Shown here: positions 6,066-12,920 of the stretch, piece by piece
Position numbering within the stretch: the stretch's first letter is position 1
How the letters are laid out: each line of letters starts with the position of its first letter
DNA from: Chloroflexota bacterium
Lineage (GTDB): Bacteria > Chloroflexota > Anaerolineae > Anaerolineales > UBA4823
Length of the DNA stretch: 20,378 nucleotides
Direction of reading: 5' to 3'
Assembly: GCA_012798185.1 (NCBI GenBank)
Contig: JAAZNS010000196.1
Coordinates: 1-20,378 of the forward strand
Notes under the pieces: generated by a model
What the model saw: the letters and a program-made list of their open reading frames with translations, nothing else
Told to the model about the DNA's origin: nothing
The model's database searches: none
Position numbers and translations under genes: made by a program

Positions 6066-7517
6066 ATGGATAATCCCGCAATTCAAACCAATCAGGATTT
6101 CCTATACGAACAGGTCGCCGATGACATCGTATCGATGATCGAAGCTGGTTCATTCCGCCTGGGTGACCGAATCCCCTCCGTGCGTGAACTGAGCCGCAGG
6201 CGCGGGGTCAGCATTACTACGGTGATGCAAGCCTACCGCTCGTTGGAAGATAAGGGTTATATCGAAGCCCGCCCACAATCTGGTTATTATGTTCGTTTGC
6301 GGCAATCTCCCGGGTTACCAACGCCAGAACCCATCTCCCGCGCTGCCCTGTACCCGGCGGAAATCAGCGTTCAAAAATTAGTAATGAAAATCTTTCACGA
6401 CCAGCTGATTCCTGGAATGGTGCAATTCGGCGCAGCGCTGCCCGATCCTGACTTGCTTCCCACAGCTCGTCTTAACCGCCTGCTGGCATCGGTTTCCCGC
6501 AAACCCGATTTTCGTCAAAACGCCTGCGGCATCGTCGAAGGATGCGACGAGCTGCGCGTGCAGGTGGCGCAGCATTCTTATCAATACGGCTGTCATCTTG
6601 CCCCCGAAGACATTCTGATCACCTCCGGGTGTGTCGAAGCCATGAGTCTGGCTTTACAGGCAACCTGCAAACCGGGCGATACTGTAGCAATCGAATCGCC
6701 CACCTATTTCACTTTGCTGCAAATGCTCGAATCGCAAGGATTACGCGCTCTGGAAATCCCAACACACCCCGAGACCGGCATTAGCGTGGAGGCGCTTCGT
6801 TTTGCCATCGAGCATCATCCGGTGCGGGCTTGTTTATTCATAACCAACTTCAACAATCCACTGGGCTGCCTGATGCCCGATGAACGTAAAGCCGAAATGG
6901 TGGCGCTATTAGCAGAACACGAAATCCCGCTGATTGAAGATGACATTAATGGTGAGCTATATTTCTCCGGAAGACGCCCAAATGTCGCCAAAGCATATGA
7001 TAAAAAAGGGCTGGTTTTGTTATGTTCATCTTTTTCCAAGGATATTTCCCCCAGTTATCGGGTAGGCTGGATTGTTCCAGGGCGCTATAAGGATGAAATC
7101 GAGCGGTTAAAATTGGTTTCGAATATATCACCGCCGATATTAACCCAATTAGCCATTGCCGAATTCCTGGCAGGCGGAGGGTACGATCATCACTTGCGCA
7201 CCATCCGCAAAGCCTACGCCAAGAAAACTGCCTGTATGGCAGATGCTGTATTGCGGCATTTTCCCCCAGGAACGGCTGTTTCTTCCCCGCAAGGTGGGTT
7301 CGTATTATGGGTGCAGATGGCAAAAACAGTAGATGCCTTGGCAATGTACACGCAGGCACTCAAACTAGGCATTACGATCGTCCCCGGACACGTCTTTTCA
7401 CCCTCCGCCGGTTATCGACATTTCATTCGCCTTAACACTGCAGCCTGGTCTGATCAAACCGCCTGGGCGGTACAGCGTTTGGGTACACTGGCTGCACAGT
7501 TGGAAAAAACACACTGA
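6066..7517 (+). CDS. MocR-family regulator (GntR winged helix fused to PLP-binding aminotransferase-like domain)
   Basis: A 483-residue protein, normal for MocR/GabR regulators. Residues about 14-80 form a GntR-type winged helix (LYEQVADDIVSMI, then PSVRELSRRRGVSITTV and GYIEARPQSGYYV). After a linker comes a fold-type I aminotransferase domain (about 110-475) with the PLP-site landmarks NFNNPLG, IEDDINGELYF and SSFSKDISPSYRVGW; K325 is the lysine that should hold PLP. Such proteins sense amines or amino acids through PLP and control neighbouring genes. The target here is probably the divergent DUF2917 gene and possibly its own gene. The ATG has no ribosome binding site and the N-terminus fits the family. 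The specific ligand and its pathway (GabR, PdxR, TauR types) cannot be assigned. Confidence 0.93.
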   Translation: MDNPAIQTNQDFLYEQVADDIVSMIEAGSFRLGDRIPSVRELSRRRGVSITTVMQAYRSLEDKGYIEARPQSGYYVRLRQSPGLPTPEPISRAALYPAEISVQKLVMKIFHDQLIPGMVQFGAALPDPDLLPTARLNRLLASVSRKPDFRQNACGIVEGCDELRVQVAQHSYQYGCHLAPEDILITSGCVEAMSLALQATCKPGDTVAIESPTYFTLLQMLESQGLRALEIPTHPETGISVEALRFAIEHHPVRACLFITNFNNPLGCLMPDERKAEMVALLAEHEIPLIEDDINGELYFSGRRPNVAKAYDKKGLVLLCSSFSKDISPSYRVGWIVPGRYKDEIERLKLVSNISPPILTQLAIAEFLAGGGYDHHLRTIRKAYAKKTACMADAVLRHFPPGTAVSSPQGGFVLWVQMAKTVDALAMYTQALKLGITIVPGHVFSPSAGYRHFIRLNTAAWSDQTAWAVQRLGTLAAQLEKTH

Positions 7518-7553
7518 GATAAACTGATTACTTGAAATACTTCCTTCCGACTT

Positions 7554-7617
7554 ATAACATCAAATGGCTGTGTTTGGTATAATGCACAAAGGGTAATTGT
7601 ACATTTGTACAAATACC
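7554..7617 (+). promoter_or_regulatory. Promoter and dyad operator of the toxin-antitoxin module
   Basis: TATAAT (7578-7583) lies 18 bases after ATAACA (7554-7559, four of six -35 matches), giving a start at about 7590. Immediately downstream, GGTAATTGTACA (7592-7603) and TGTACAAATACC (7606-7617) form a 26-base inverted repeat with 11 of 12 positions symmetric around a 2-base centre. A dyad sitting on the transcription start is the expected place for autorepression by a toxin-antitoxin complex. The toxin ATG follows at 7637. Confidence 0.72.
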
Positions 7618-7636
7618 AACATAATATTAGACAGCG

Positions 7637-8041
7637 ATGAATATAGTTGTTGATTCTTCAGTAATTATTTCCGTGATTGCCAACGGAACCGAAAAGGTAA
7701 ACATAATCTCTCGGACGATGGGATTTAATCTTGTTGCGCCATCTTCGGTACATTGGGAAATTGGCAATGCATTCTCTGCCATGCTTAAGCGGAAAAGGAT
7801 AACCCAAAAACAAGCTATAAAGGCGATACAAATATATAAATCCATCCCCATTCGATTTGTAGAAATTAATTTAGAAGAGGCATTGGAAATTGCCGATCAA
7901 CTCCAAATTTATGCTTATGAGGCTTATTTAATCCAATGCGCATTATCTTATCAACTGCCCTTAATGACATTGGATAAAAATTTGGAGTTCAACGCAAAGC
8001 AAAAAGGTGTTCGATTGGTAGAGGTGAATTATCATGCCTAA
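7637..8041 (+). CDS. PIN-domain ribonuclease toxin (VapC-like)
   Basis: A 134-residue PIN domain, the usual length for VapC toxins, expected to cleave RNA with Mg2+ or Mn2+. The acidic positions are D6 (VDSSVII), E41 (VHWEIGNA), E95 (YEAYLIQCAL, where most family members have Asp) and D113 (LDKNL). The Glu for Asp change at 95 is conservative and the enzyme may be active. The gene overlaps the antitoxin by 8 bases (ATGCCTAA shared), so translation is coupled. Unusually, the toxin comes first. The ribosome binding site is weak, which may keep expression low. Both genes are clearly richer in A+T than their neighbours, suggesting acquisition by transfer. Confidence 0.87.
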   Translation: MNIVVDSSVIISVIANGTEKVNIISRTMGFNLVAPSSVHWEIGNAFSAMLKRKRITQKQAIKAIQIYKSIPIRFVEINLEEALEIADQLQIYAYEAYLIQCALSYQLPLMTLDKNLEFNAKQKGVRLVEVNYHA

Positions 8042-8264
8042 AGTATATACGTATTCAGATGCCAGGCAACAATTTGCGTCATTGCTAGAGCAGGCAGTTA
8101 GAGATGGTGAGGTTAAAGTAAAGCGGAAAGATGGTCAGATTTTTGTAATAAGACCTGAAAAAAGAATGGACTCACCTTTTAAAGTGGAAAGTATAGATCT
8201 TAGTCTATCCACAGATGAAATATTAGAATTTATTCGGGAAAGCCGTAGACCGCAGGATTCATAA
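8034..8264 (+). CDS. Phd/YefM-family antitoxin
   Basis: A 76-residue protein with the Phd/YefM N-terminal DNA-binding fold (VYTYSDARQQFASLLEQAV, residues 4-22, then a VKVKRKDGQIFVIRP beta segment to about 42). A flexible acidic C-terminus (SIDLSLSTDEILEFIRES) would wrap and inhibit the PIN toxin. The start overlaps the toxin stop by 8 bases. It probably binds the dyad at 7592-7617 with the toxin to repress the module. Pairing of Phd/YefM antitoxins with PIN toxins is well known, although the antitoxin is usually encoded first. Family call is firm. Confidence 0.87.
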   Translation: MPKVYTYSDARQQFASLLEQAVRDGEVKVKRKDGQIFVIRPEKRMDSPFKVESIDLSLSTDEILEFIRESRRPQDS

Positions 8265-8276
8265 TTTGTTTTTTGG

Positions 8277-8346
8277 GATATCTGCTGATATTTCGGTTGG
8301 TATCTCATACACAATAACCGATTACCTGATACCTGATATCTAACCC
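8277..8346. repeat. Imperfect inverted repeat built on a 7-base period, downstream of the TA module
   Basis: GATATC at 8277-8282 and 8335-8340, TCGGTT (8293-8298) with AACCGA (8316-8321), and GGTATC (8299-8304) with GATACC (8328-8333) give a roughly 64-base imperfect inverted repeat with alternative inner pairings. The right half reads in 7-base steps (CTGATAC then CTGATAT from 8326). It lies between the antitoxin stop and the next gene. It may act as a transcript end, or be a decayed intergenic repeat related to the tract at 1524-1565. There is no T-run. Confidence 0.4.
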
Positions 8347-8370
8347 CATATATAGCATTGGAGAGTATCT

Positions 8371-9000
8371 ATGACTGCATTAGAACGAATTGCGTTTTAT
8401 TTGGGTCGCCGGGATGAAGTTCCCAATCAGGAATTAGCCCGGCAATTAGTGGAAGCGAACGATCAGGCTGGCGTAAAAGAAATAGCCGAGAATTTATGGC
8501 ACAAAAACGTAAACGTGCAAAGCGACTGCATTAAAGTGCTATATGAGGTTGGCTATCTCAAACCGGAGATGATAGCCGATTACGCTGGTGAGTTTGTCAA
8601 GCTGTTGAGCAGTAAACACAACCGCCTGGTGTGGGGAGCAATGATTGCGCTTTCCACCATTGCCAGCCTTAAGGCAGACGAACTGTATCCGCACCGAGAT
8701 AAGATCATCAAAGCCATAGATAAAGGGTCGGTCATCACCGTGGATGGCGGGGTGATGGTGCTGGCAGAGATTGCCTCAAACAATGTGGCTTACCGCCATG
8801 AAATATTCCCCTACTTGCTTACGATTTTAAAAACCTGCCGCCCCAAGAGCGTGCCTCAATATGCAGAAAAAATCGCAGTTGCCGTCGCTTCCGAAAACAA
8901 AGCGGATTTTATAGCAGTGCTCGAAAAACGGTTGGAGGATATGCTCCCCTCTCAGGCAGCCAGGATCAGAAAGGTTGTCAAACTGGTAATTAATCGATAA
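8371..9000 (+). CDS. HEAT-repeat-like helical protein
   Basis: A 209-residue, wholly helical protein with spaced hydrophobic helix pairs typical of HEAT/ARM repeats. Examples are VNVQSDCIKVLYEVGYLKPEMIADY (about 49-74), NRLVWGAMIALSTIASLKADEL (about 86-107) and ITVDGGVMVLAEIASNNVAYRHEIFPYL (about 124-151). Such scaffolds bind proteins or, in the AlkD class, DNA; I see no AlkD signature residues and would not assign DNA repair. It has no signal peptide, so it is cytosolic. The ATG follows GGAGAG at good distance. A second HEAT-like protein lies at 9922. Function is unknown. Confidence 0.75.
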   Translation: MTALERIAFYLGRRDEVPNQELARQLVEANDQAGVKEIAENLWHKNVNVQSDCIKVLYEVGYLKPEMIADYAGEFVKLLSSKHNRLVWGAMIALSTIASLKADELYPHRDKIIKAIDKGSVITVDGGVMVLAEIASNNVAYRHEIFPYLLTILKTCRPKSVPQYAEKIAVAVASENKADFIAVLEKRLEDMLPSQAARIRKVVKLVINR

Positions 9001-9206
9001 GCATCAAATAATGTCTTAGCATTTAGCAAGTTTAATTCCGTTTTGTAAAGCGCCTGGTAATAAACGAGGCAATAAACATAAACCAATTCAAGGAAACGGC
9101 TTTATCCATTGAAAAACTATTAACCGGCAGATATTGACTGCGGGAACCATTCATCGGGGGGAATCGTCTTAAGGTTACTGAAACAATTAAACTTGGGAGG
9201 CTGAAC

Positions 9207-9638
9207 ATGAAATTTCGATTTTCCTGGCAATGGATGGTAGTTATGGCGATATCGATTGGATTAAGCGCCTGTTCACCAAAACCAACCGAACAACCCGCTG
9301 TGGGGCTGCCAAACCCGGCTTCGCAGAATTGCGAAAAGGTTGGCGGCGTGTTGACCATTGAAAAAGCCGGCAATGGCGGGGAATTTGGCGTGTGCACCTT
9401 TGAAGATAACCGCCAGTGTGAAGAATGGGCTCTTTTCCGTGGTGATTGCCCGATGGGCGGCGTTAAGGTCACCGGTTATATCACTCCGGCAGCCCGCTTT
9501 TGCGCCATCAGCGGAGGGGAATATACTATCACCGGAAACAGTGGGGCTGAAGATGAGCACGGAACTTGCACCTTCAAGAATGGTAAAACGTGCGATGTTT
9601 GGCAGTATTTCAACATGGAATGCAGCGCCAACGAATAA
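9207..9638 (+). CDS. Lipoprotein with two DUF333 repeats
   Basis: A 143-residue secreted lipoprotein. The N-terminal signal (FRFSWQWMVVMAISIG) ends in the lipobox LSAC, with C22 as the lipidated residue. Two homologous cysteine-rich units follow. The first is about 33-80 (NPASQNCEKVGG through CTFEDNRQCEEWALFRGDC) and the second about 91-139 (TPAARFCAISGG through CTFKNGKTCDVWQYFNMEC). Each holds the conserved pattern of an N/T-P-A motif, a C-x3-GG turn and a C-x-F...C-x-x-W end of DUF333, whose cysteines probably form disulfides outside the membrane. No biochemical role is established for DUF333. A strong ribosome binding site (GGGAGG, 7 bases before the ATG) fixes the start. It appears to be its own transcription unit, ended by the hairpin at 9680-9713. 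Confidence 0.88.
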   Translation: MKFRFSWQWMVVMAISIGLSACSPKPTEQPAVGLPNPASQNCEKVGGVLTIEKAGNGGEFGVCTFEDNRQCEEWALFRGDCPMGGVKVTGYITPAARFCAISGGEYTITGNSGAEDEHGTCTFKNGKTCDVWQYFNMECSANE

Positions 9639-9679
9639 AGCAGCCCAATTGCCCTACTTCCGCATGATACCGTTGTCTC

Positions 9680-9713
9680 AAAGGATCTCCACCCCGGAAA
9701 GCGGAGATCCTTT
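9680..9713 (+). terminator. Strong hairpin after the DUF333 lipoprotein gene
   Basis: AAAGGATCTCC (9680-9690) and GGAGATCCTTT (9703-9713) form a perfect 11-base-pair stem with a 12-base loop, about 40 bases past the stop. The A-run and T-run flanks resemble an intrinsic terminator, but only three T's follow the stem, so efficiency is uncertain. Confidence 0.55.
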
Positions 9714-9921
9714 GCGGTTAATTGATAACTGTACAGTGATAAAATAATTGCCAATGAACGAGTCGAATGGTTAAAGAATAAATAAATCGATTTTTTCAAG
9801 CAGCGACTCATCTGACACGACTGCGGATAAACTTTTTTGTCACAAAAAAAAGGTTTTTTAAAATTACGCAACGAGCCCGGATAGGGCTTAGCGATTGAGA
9901 CGATTTAGATAATATGCCTTC

Positions 9922-10482
9922 ATGAATCAAATCATAGAATGGCTGGTAATAGGCGATCTGCGGTCAGACGGGCAAGCCAACGAAGTGGCGGCAATGGTGC
10001 TTGCGCAGCCGGTTATATTTCCTGACCTGATGCAAGCATTGACCCATGAAAACGACGCCGTGCGCGGGCATGCCGCCGATGCGCTCGAAAAAATCTCCCG
10101 GGAGATGCCAGAATTACTCATCCCCCAGATGCAGCATTTGATTCGGATGGCGAGAACCGAAACGGTGCCCATGGTCAGGTGGCACCTGGCAATGGTCTTT
10201 GGCAACCTGGCTCAAAACCCAACCCTGGCAGAAACGATCATTCCTCTCTTGATCGATATGCTGGGAGATGAAAGCGCATTTGTAAAAACCTGGTGCATCT
10301 CCGGACTGGTAATTTGGGGCAGGAAATATCCCGAATGGCAGACAGGGATTATCGAGGAATTATCGCCGCTGACGCGCGATGCCAGCATCGCCGTCCGCTA
10401 TAGAGCAGAGAAAGCCATCCTTCTGCTGATGAAACCCAGGTTGCCCATGCCGGCAGGCTGGATGAAATGCAAAAAGATATAG
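9922..10482 (+). CDS. HEAT-repeat protein
   Basis: A 186-residue HEAT-repeat protein with clearer repeats than the one at 8371. Helix pairs are seen at about 30-60 (PDLMQALTHENDAVRGHAADALEKI), 66-97 (PQMQHLIRMARTETVPMVRWHLAMVFGNLA), 103-132 (IIPLLIDMLGDESAFVKTWCISGLVIWG) and 142-170 (IEELSPLTRDASIAVRYRAEKAILLLM), each with the D-x-x-x-V-R/K turn of the repeat. It has no signal peptide or membrane helix. Its stop is 7 bases before the metallopeptidase ATG, so the two are probably co-expressed. The ribosome binding site is poor. The role is probably as a binding scaffold; the partner is unknown. Confidence 0.82.
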   Translation: MNQIIEWLVIGDLRSDGQANEVAAMVLAQPVIFPDLMQALTHENDAVRGHAADALEKISREMPELLIPQMQHLIRMARTETVPMVRWHLAMVFGNLAQNPTLAETIIPLLIDMLGDESAFVKTWCISGLVIWGRKYPEWQTGIIEELSPLTRDASIAVRYRAEKAILLLMKPRLPMPAGWMKCKKI

Positions 10483-10489
10483 GCAATCG

Positions 10490-11158
10490 ATGGTAAAAAT
10501 CGACCAGGTATTTCGCACAAAGCGGAAGAGCATTGCTTTAATCATCCAACGGGATGGGCGTTTGATTGTCCGGGCGCCTTTACATACATCCGACAAATCC
10601 ATCCGCAGTTTTGTCGAAAAAAACACTGCATGGATAAAAGCCAAGCAGGCACAGGTCAAAACGGCATATCCTCAGGTAGCCCCCAAAAAGTATATCGATG
10701 GGGAGAAATTTTGGTACTTGGGCAGGCAATATCCTCTGCAAATCGTCGACCGGTTAAACCCTCCAGTAAAATTTTTCGATCGGTTTTTTATAGATCGTTC
10801 TGCTGTATGCAAAGCGCAATGGCACCTCACACAATGGTATAAAAAACAAGCGCGCAGGGTCATCTCAGAACGCGTAAAAATATTCGCCGCCAAAAATGGT
10901 TTCGCTTACCGCCAAGTGAAAATTACTTCGGCACAAACCCGCTGGGGATCTTGCAGCTCAAAGGGATCACTTTGTTTTTCGTGGCGCTTAATCATGGCAC
11001 CGCTCCCCGTAATCGATTATGTAGTTATTCATGAATTGGTGCACTTAAAAGAGAAAAACCACGGAAAATCCTTTTGGGAAAAAGTGAATACGCTCATGCC
11101 CGATTACAAACAAAAAATAGCCTGGCTGAAGAAGAACGGACCATTATTGCAAATATAA
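10490..11158 (+). CDS. YgjP-type (DUF45/WLM, M48-like) metallopeptidase
   Basis: A 222-residue soluble protein of the YgjP/DUF45 family. The C-terminal half carries the signature: TRWGSCSSKG (150-159), then HELVH at 181-185 with a third zinc ligand candidate H191 in KNHGKSFW. H181, H185 and H191 with catalytic E182 give a gluzincin-like site. The N-terminal half (about 5-55) is the usual small beta domain (SIALIIQRDGRLIVRAP). Length is normal for the family. Physiological substrates are unknown; in several bacteria the gene lies beside restriction or helicase genes, which is not so here. It follows the HEAT protein gene by 7 bases. Confidence 0.9.
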   Translation: MVKIDQVFRTKRKSIALIIQRDGRLIVRAPLHTSDKSIRSFVEKNTAWIKAKQAQVKTAYPQVAPKKYIDGEKFWYLGRQYPLQIVDRLNPPVKFFDRFFIDRSAVCKAQWHLTQWYKKQARRVISERVKIFAAKNGFAYRQVKITSAQTRWGSCSSKGSLCFSWRLIMAPLPVIDYVVIHELVHLKEKNHGKSFWEKVNTLMPDYKQKIAWLKKNGPLLQI

Positions 11159-11248
11159 TCGGGCTTTTGGAAAGCACTTATTGTGAAACATATCCGCATA
11201 TAACCCAAGGGTACTATCGGTTTTCTTTTCGAGATCACGCAACAGGCT

Positions 11249-11261
11249 TATAATCCGATTG
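11249..11261 (+). promoter_or_regulatory. -10 element placing transcription start on the GTG start codon
   Basis: A perfect TATAAT at 11249-11254 lies exactly 6 bases before the GTG at 11261, so the predicted +1 is the start codon itself and the message would have no leader. The candidate -35 is poor (TTTTCG at 11226-11231). No ribosome binding site is present, which agrees with a leaderless message. Confidence 0.4.
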
Positions 11262-12016
11262 TGCCGACTCCTTTTTATCACCTGAGTATTGCTCAAAATA
11301 TATTAGATAGCGGGGCATTATCACCTGCCGCGCAGCAAATCCTTGATCGGCAGCGCAGTGCGTTTCTTTTTGGGAATACTGCCGCCGATGTCCAGGTGGT
11401 CTCCGGTCAACCGCGTCAGGCAACCCATTTTTTTAACCTGCCCCTACAGAAAAATTCTATGCCACCCTGGCAGCGCATGCTGGATGCCTGCCCTCAATTG
11501 GCAGATTTCCACCAGGTTGCCGAAGAGCACGCTGCTTTTATCGCGGGTTACCTGTGCCATCTGTTGGCAGATTGGCGTTGGATTGCGGAGGTATTCGTTC
11601 CCGTATTTGGCTTGCAAGCAAAATGGGGAAGCTTTGCGCAGAGGCTGTATTATCACAATGTTTTGCGCGCTTACCTCGACCAGCAAACCCTAACCAACCT
11701 GGTTAACGGAATTGGAGAAAAACTGGGGAAAGTTATCCCCAATTATTGGCTGCCTTTCGTCAATGACCGATTTTTATGTGCATGGCGAGACTACTTGGCA
11801 GAACAGTTGCAACCAGGAGCAAAGGTTCATACCATCGAAGTCTTTGCCAAACGCCAAGGCGTTTCTCCTCAAGAATATTCGGCGCTGCTTGCCTCTGAAG
11901 AGCGCATGGCGGATGAGGTTTTTTCACATTTACCCCAGCAAGCGCTTTCATGCTATCGTCAGAGCATAGAGGAAGAAAGCAGAGTATTAGTCGATTCGTA
12001 TTTTATGGAGAAATAA
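11261..12016 (+). CDS. Zinc-dependent phospholipase C family protein
   Basis: A 251-residue helical protein of the zinc-dependent phospholipase C-like family often found in Chloroflexota and Firmicutes. Family landmarks are the N-terminal PTPFYHLSIA, FLFGNTAADVQ (36-45), THFF (55-58), and EEHAAFIAGYLCHLLADWRW (88-107). H7, D43, H56, H90, H100 and D104 are the likely metal ligands. There is no signal peptide, so unlike classical secreted phospholipase C it is probably cytosolic, and a lipid substrate is not demonstrated. The GTG start is fixed by the conserved PTPF N-terminus. The next gene starts 55 bases downstream in the same direction. Confidence 0.82.
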   Translation: MPTPFYHLSIAQNILDSGALSPAAQQILDRQRSAFLFGNTAADVQVVSGQPRQATHFFNLPLQKNSMPPWQRMLDACPQLADFHQVAEEHAAFIAGYLCHLLADWRWIAEVFVPVFGLQAKWGSFAQRLYYHNVLRAYLDQQTLTNLVNGIGEKLGKVIPNYWLPFVNDRFLCAWRDYLAEQLQPGAKVHTIEVFAKRQGVSPQEYSALLASEERMADEVFSHLPQQALSCYRQSIEEESRVLVDSYFMEK

Positions 12017-12071
12017 TGGGCTGGATTACCGCTCAAGGTATTTTATCGATCTGCTTTCAAGGAGAGGAATA

Positions 12072-12896
12072 ATGAAACTTATTGAAAACCCCACCATGAA
12101 AGAAAAACGTCGCGGTTTTAATTTAGACAAATTATTGAAAACCGACCGTACTTGGTCGCAAGACACCCAAGCCCAAGACAGCGTTATCAGCATATTACAA
12201 AAATCGCTGGACGGCAGGTATTTCTTGCTGCGCAACGTTTTGTTAGAAGGTTTGGAAATTCCTATTCCTCTGGTGATGGTCGGTCCGCCTGGCATCCGCG
12301 TTTTATATGTCAGCGGGGCGCGGGGTGTTTTTCGTGCCAGAGATGAATATTGGGAAAAAATGGATGAAAAATCACAAAAATACCGCGCCGCTCAACCAAA
12401 CCTAATTACCCGCACCATGCTGATGGGCAGAGCAGTGGATGCTTTCCTTTCAAGTCATGTAGAAAATCTTCCGGTCAGCGAATCGGTCTTGATGTTTTCC
12501 GATCCCGGCACCCATGTCGAAATGCAACACCCTCCGGTGCGCATCGTTTTAATGGATGCAATCGATCGATTTGTTACAGCTTTACTGCAAGGCAGACCTT
12601 TTCTCAGCCCTCAGCAAATCCAGGTAATCGTCAACTTGTTATCCCGTTCTATGAATTTGCCGCAAACCGAGAAGACAACACCTCTCAAACAAGATGCATT
12701 CTCGATGAAAGACGAGGAAAAACCGAAGAGGGAACTGCCATCAATCAACATCCCTGTACCCAATGACGAAACCGCAATACGGCTGGTGAAGAAAGTTCCT
12801 ATCACCAATAAGCAATGGATCATTCTTGGCTGTATGATGTTGGTAAATATCCTGCTTATCGTCGTTTTTGTTTTCCTCATTCTGCTTAATACGTGA
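12072..12896 (+). CDS. Degenerate NERD-like protein with C-terminal membrane anchor
   Basis: A 274-residue protein. Residues about 35-130 resemble a nuclease-related (NERD-like) fold: a helix, then DGRYFLLRNVLLEG, a beta strand LVMVGPPGIRVLYVS and GARGVFRAR. The usual catalytic Asp of the I-D-x-V strand and the later Lys are not evident (IPIPLVMV replaces it), so nuclease activity is unlikely. A middle helical region (about 155-195) and a charged linker (about 197-245) lead to one hydrophobic helix at 249-272, with only two residues beyond it; this is a tail-anchored topology with the main domain in the cytosol. The start has a strong AAGGAGAGG site. The fold call is tentative; the membrane anchor is clear. 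Confidence 0.6.
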   Translation: MKLIENPTMKEKRRGFNLDKLLKTDRTWSQDTQAQDSVISILQKSLDGRYFLLRNVLLEGLEIPIPLVMVGPPGIRVLYVSGARGVFRARDEYWEKMDEKSQKYRAAQPNLITRTMLMGRAVDAFLSSHVENLPVSESVLMFSDPGTHVEMQHPPVRIVLMDAIDRFVTALLQGRPFLSPQQIQVIVNLLSRSMNLPQTEKTTPLKQDAFSMKDEEKPKRELPSINIPVPNDETAIRLVKKVPITNKQWIILGCMMLVNILLIVVFVFLILLNT

Positions 12897-12920
12897 AACA
12901 TCCCGAATAAGGCTGAATTC

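Noticed and set aside
6946..7359. 137-residue - strand open frame within the MocR gene
   Set aside because: Lies wholly inside a clearly coding frame of the opposite strand and has no domain signature.
8277..8346. Inverted repeat as the end of a mobile element around the TA module
   Set aside because: No matching copy on the other side of the module, no target-site duplication seen and no transposase nearby.
9833..9854. T-run/A-run dyad (TTTTTTG, CAAAAAA) as a terminator or origin-like element
   Set aside because: The stem is almost only A-T pairs, there is no G+C-rich core and no neighbouring gene end; most likely simple A+T-rich sequence.
9476..9871. 131-residue - strand open frame opposite the DUF333 gene and its terminator
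   Set aside because: It runs through the terminator hairpin, overlaps a firm gene and shows no recognisable domain.
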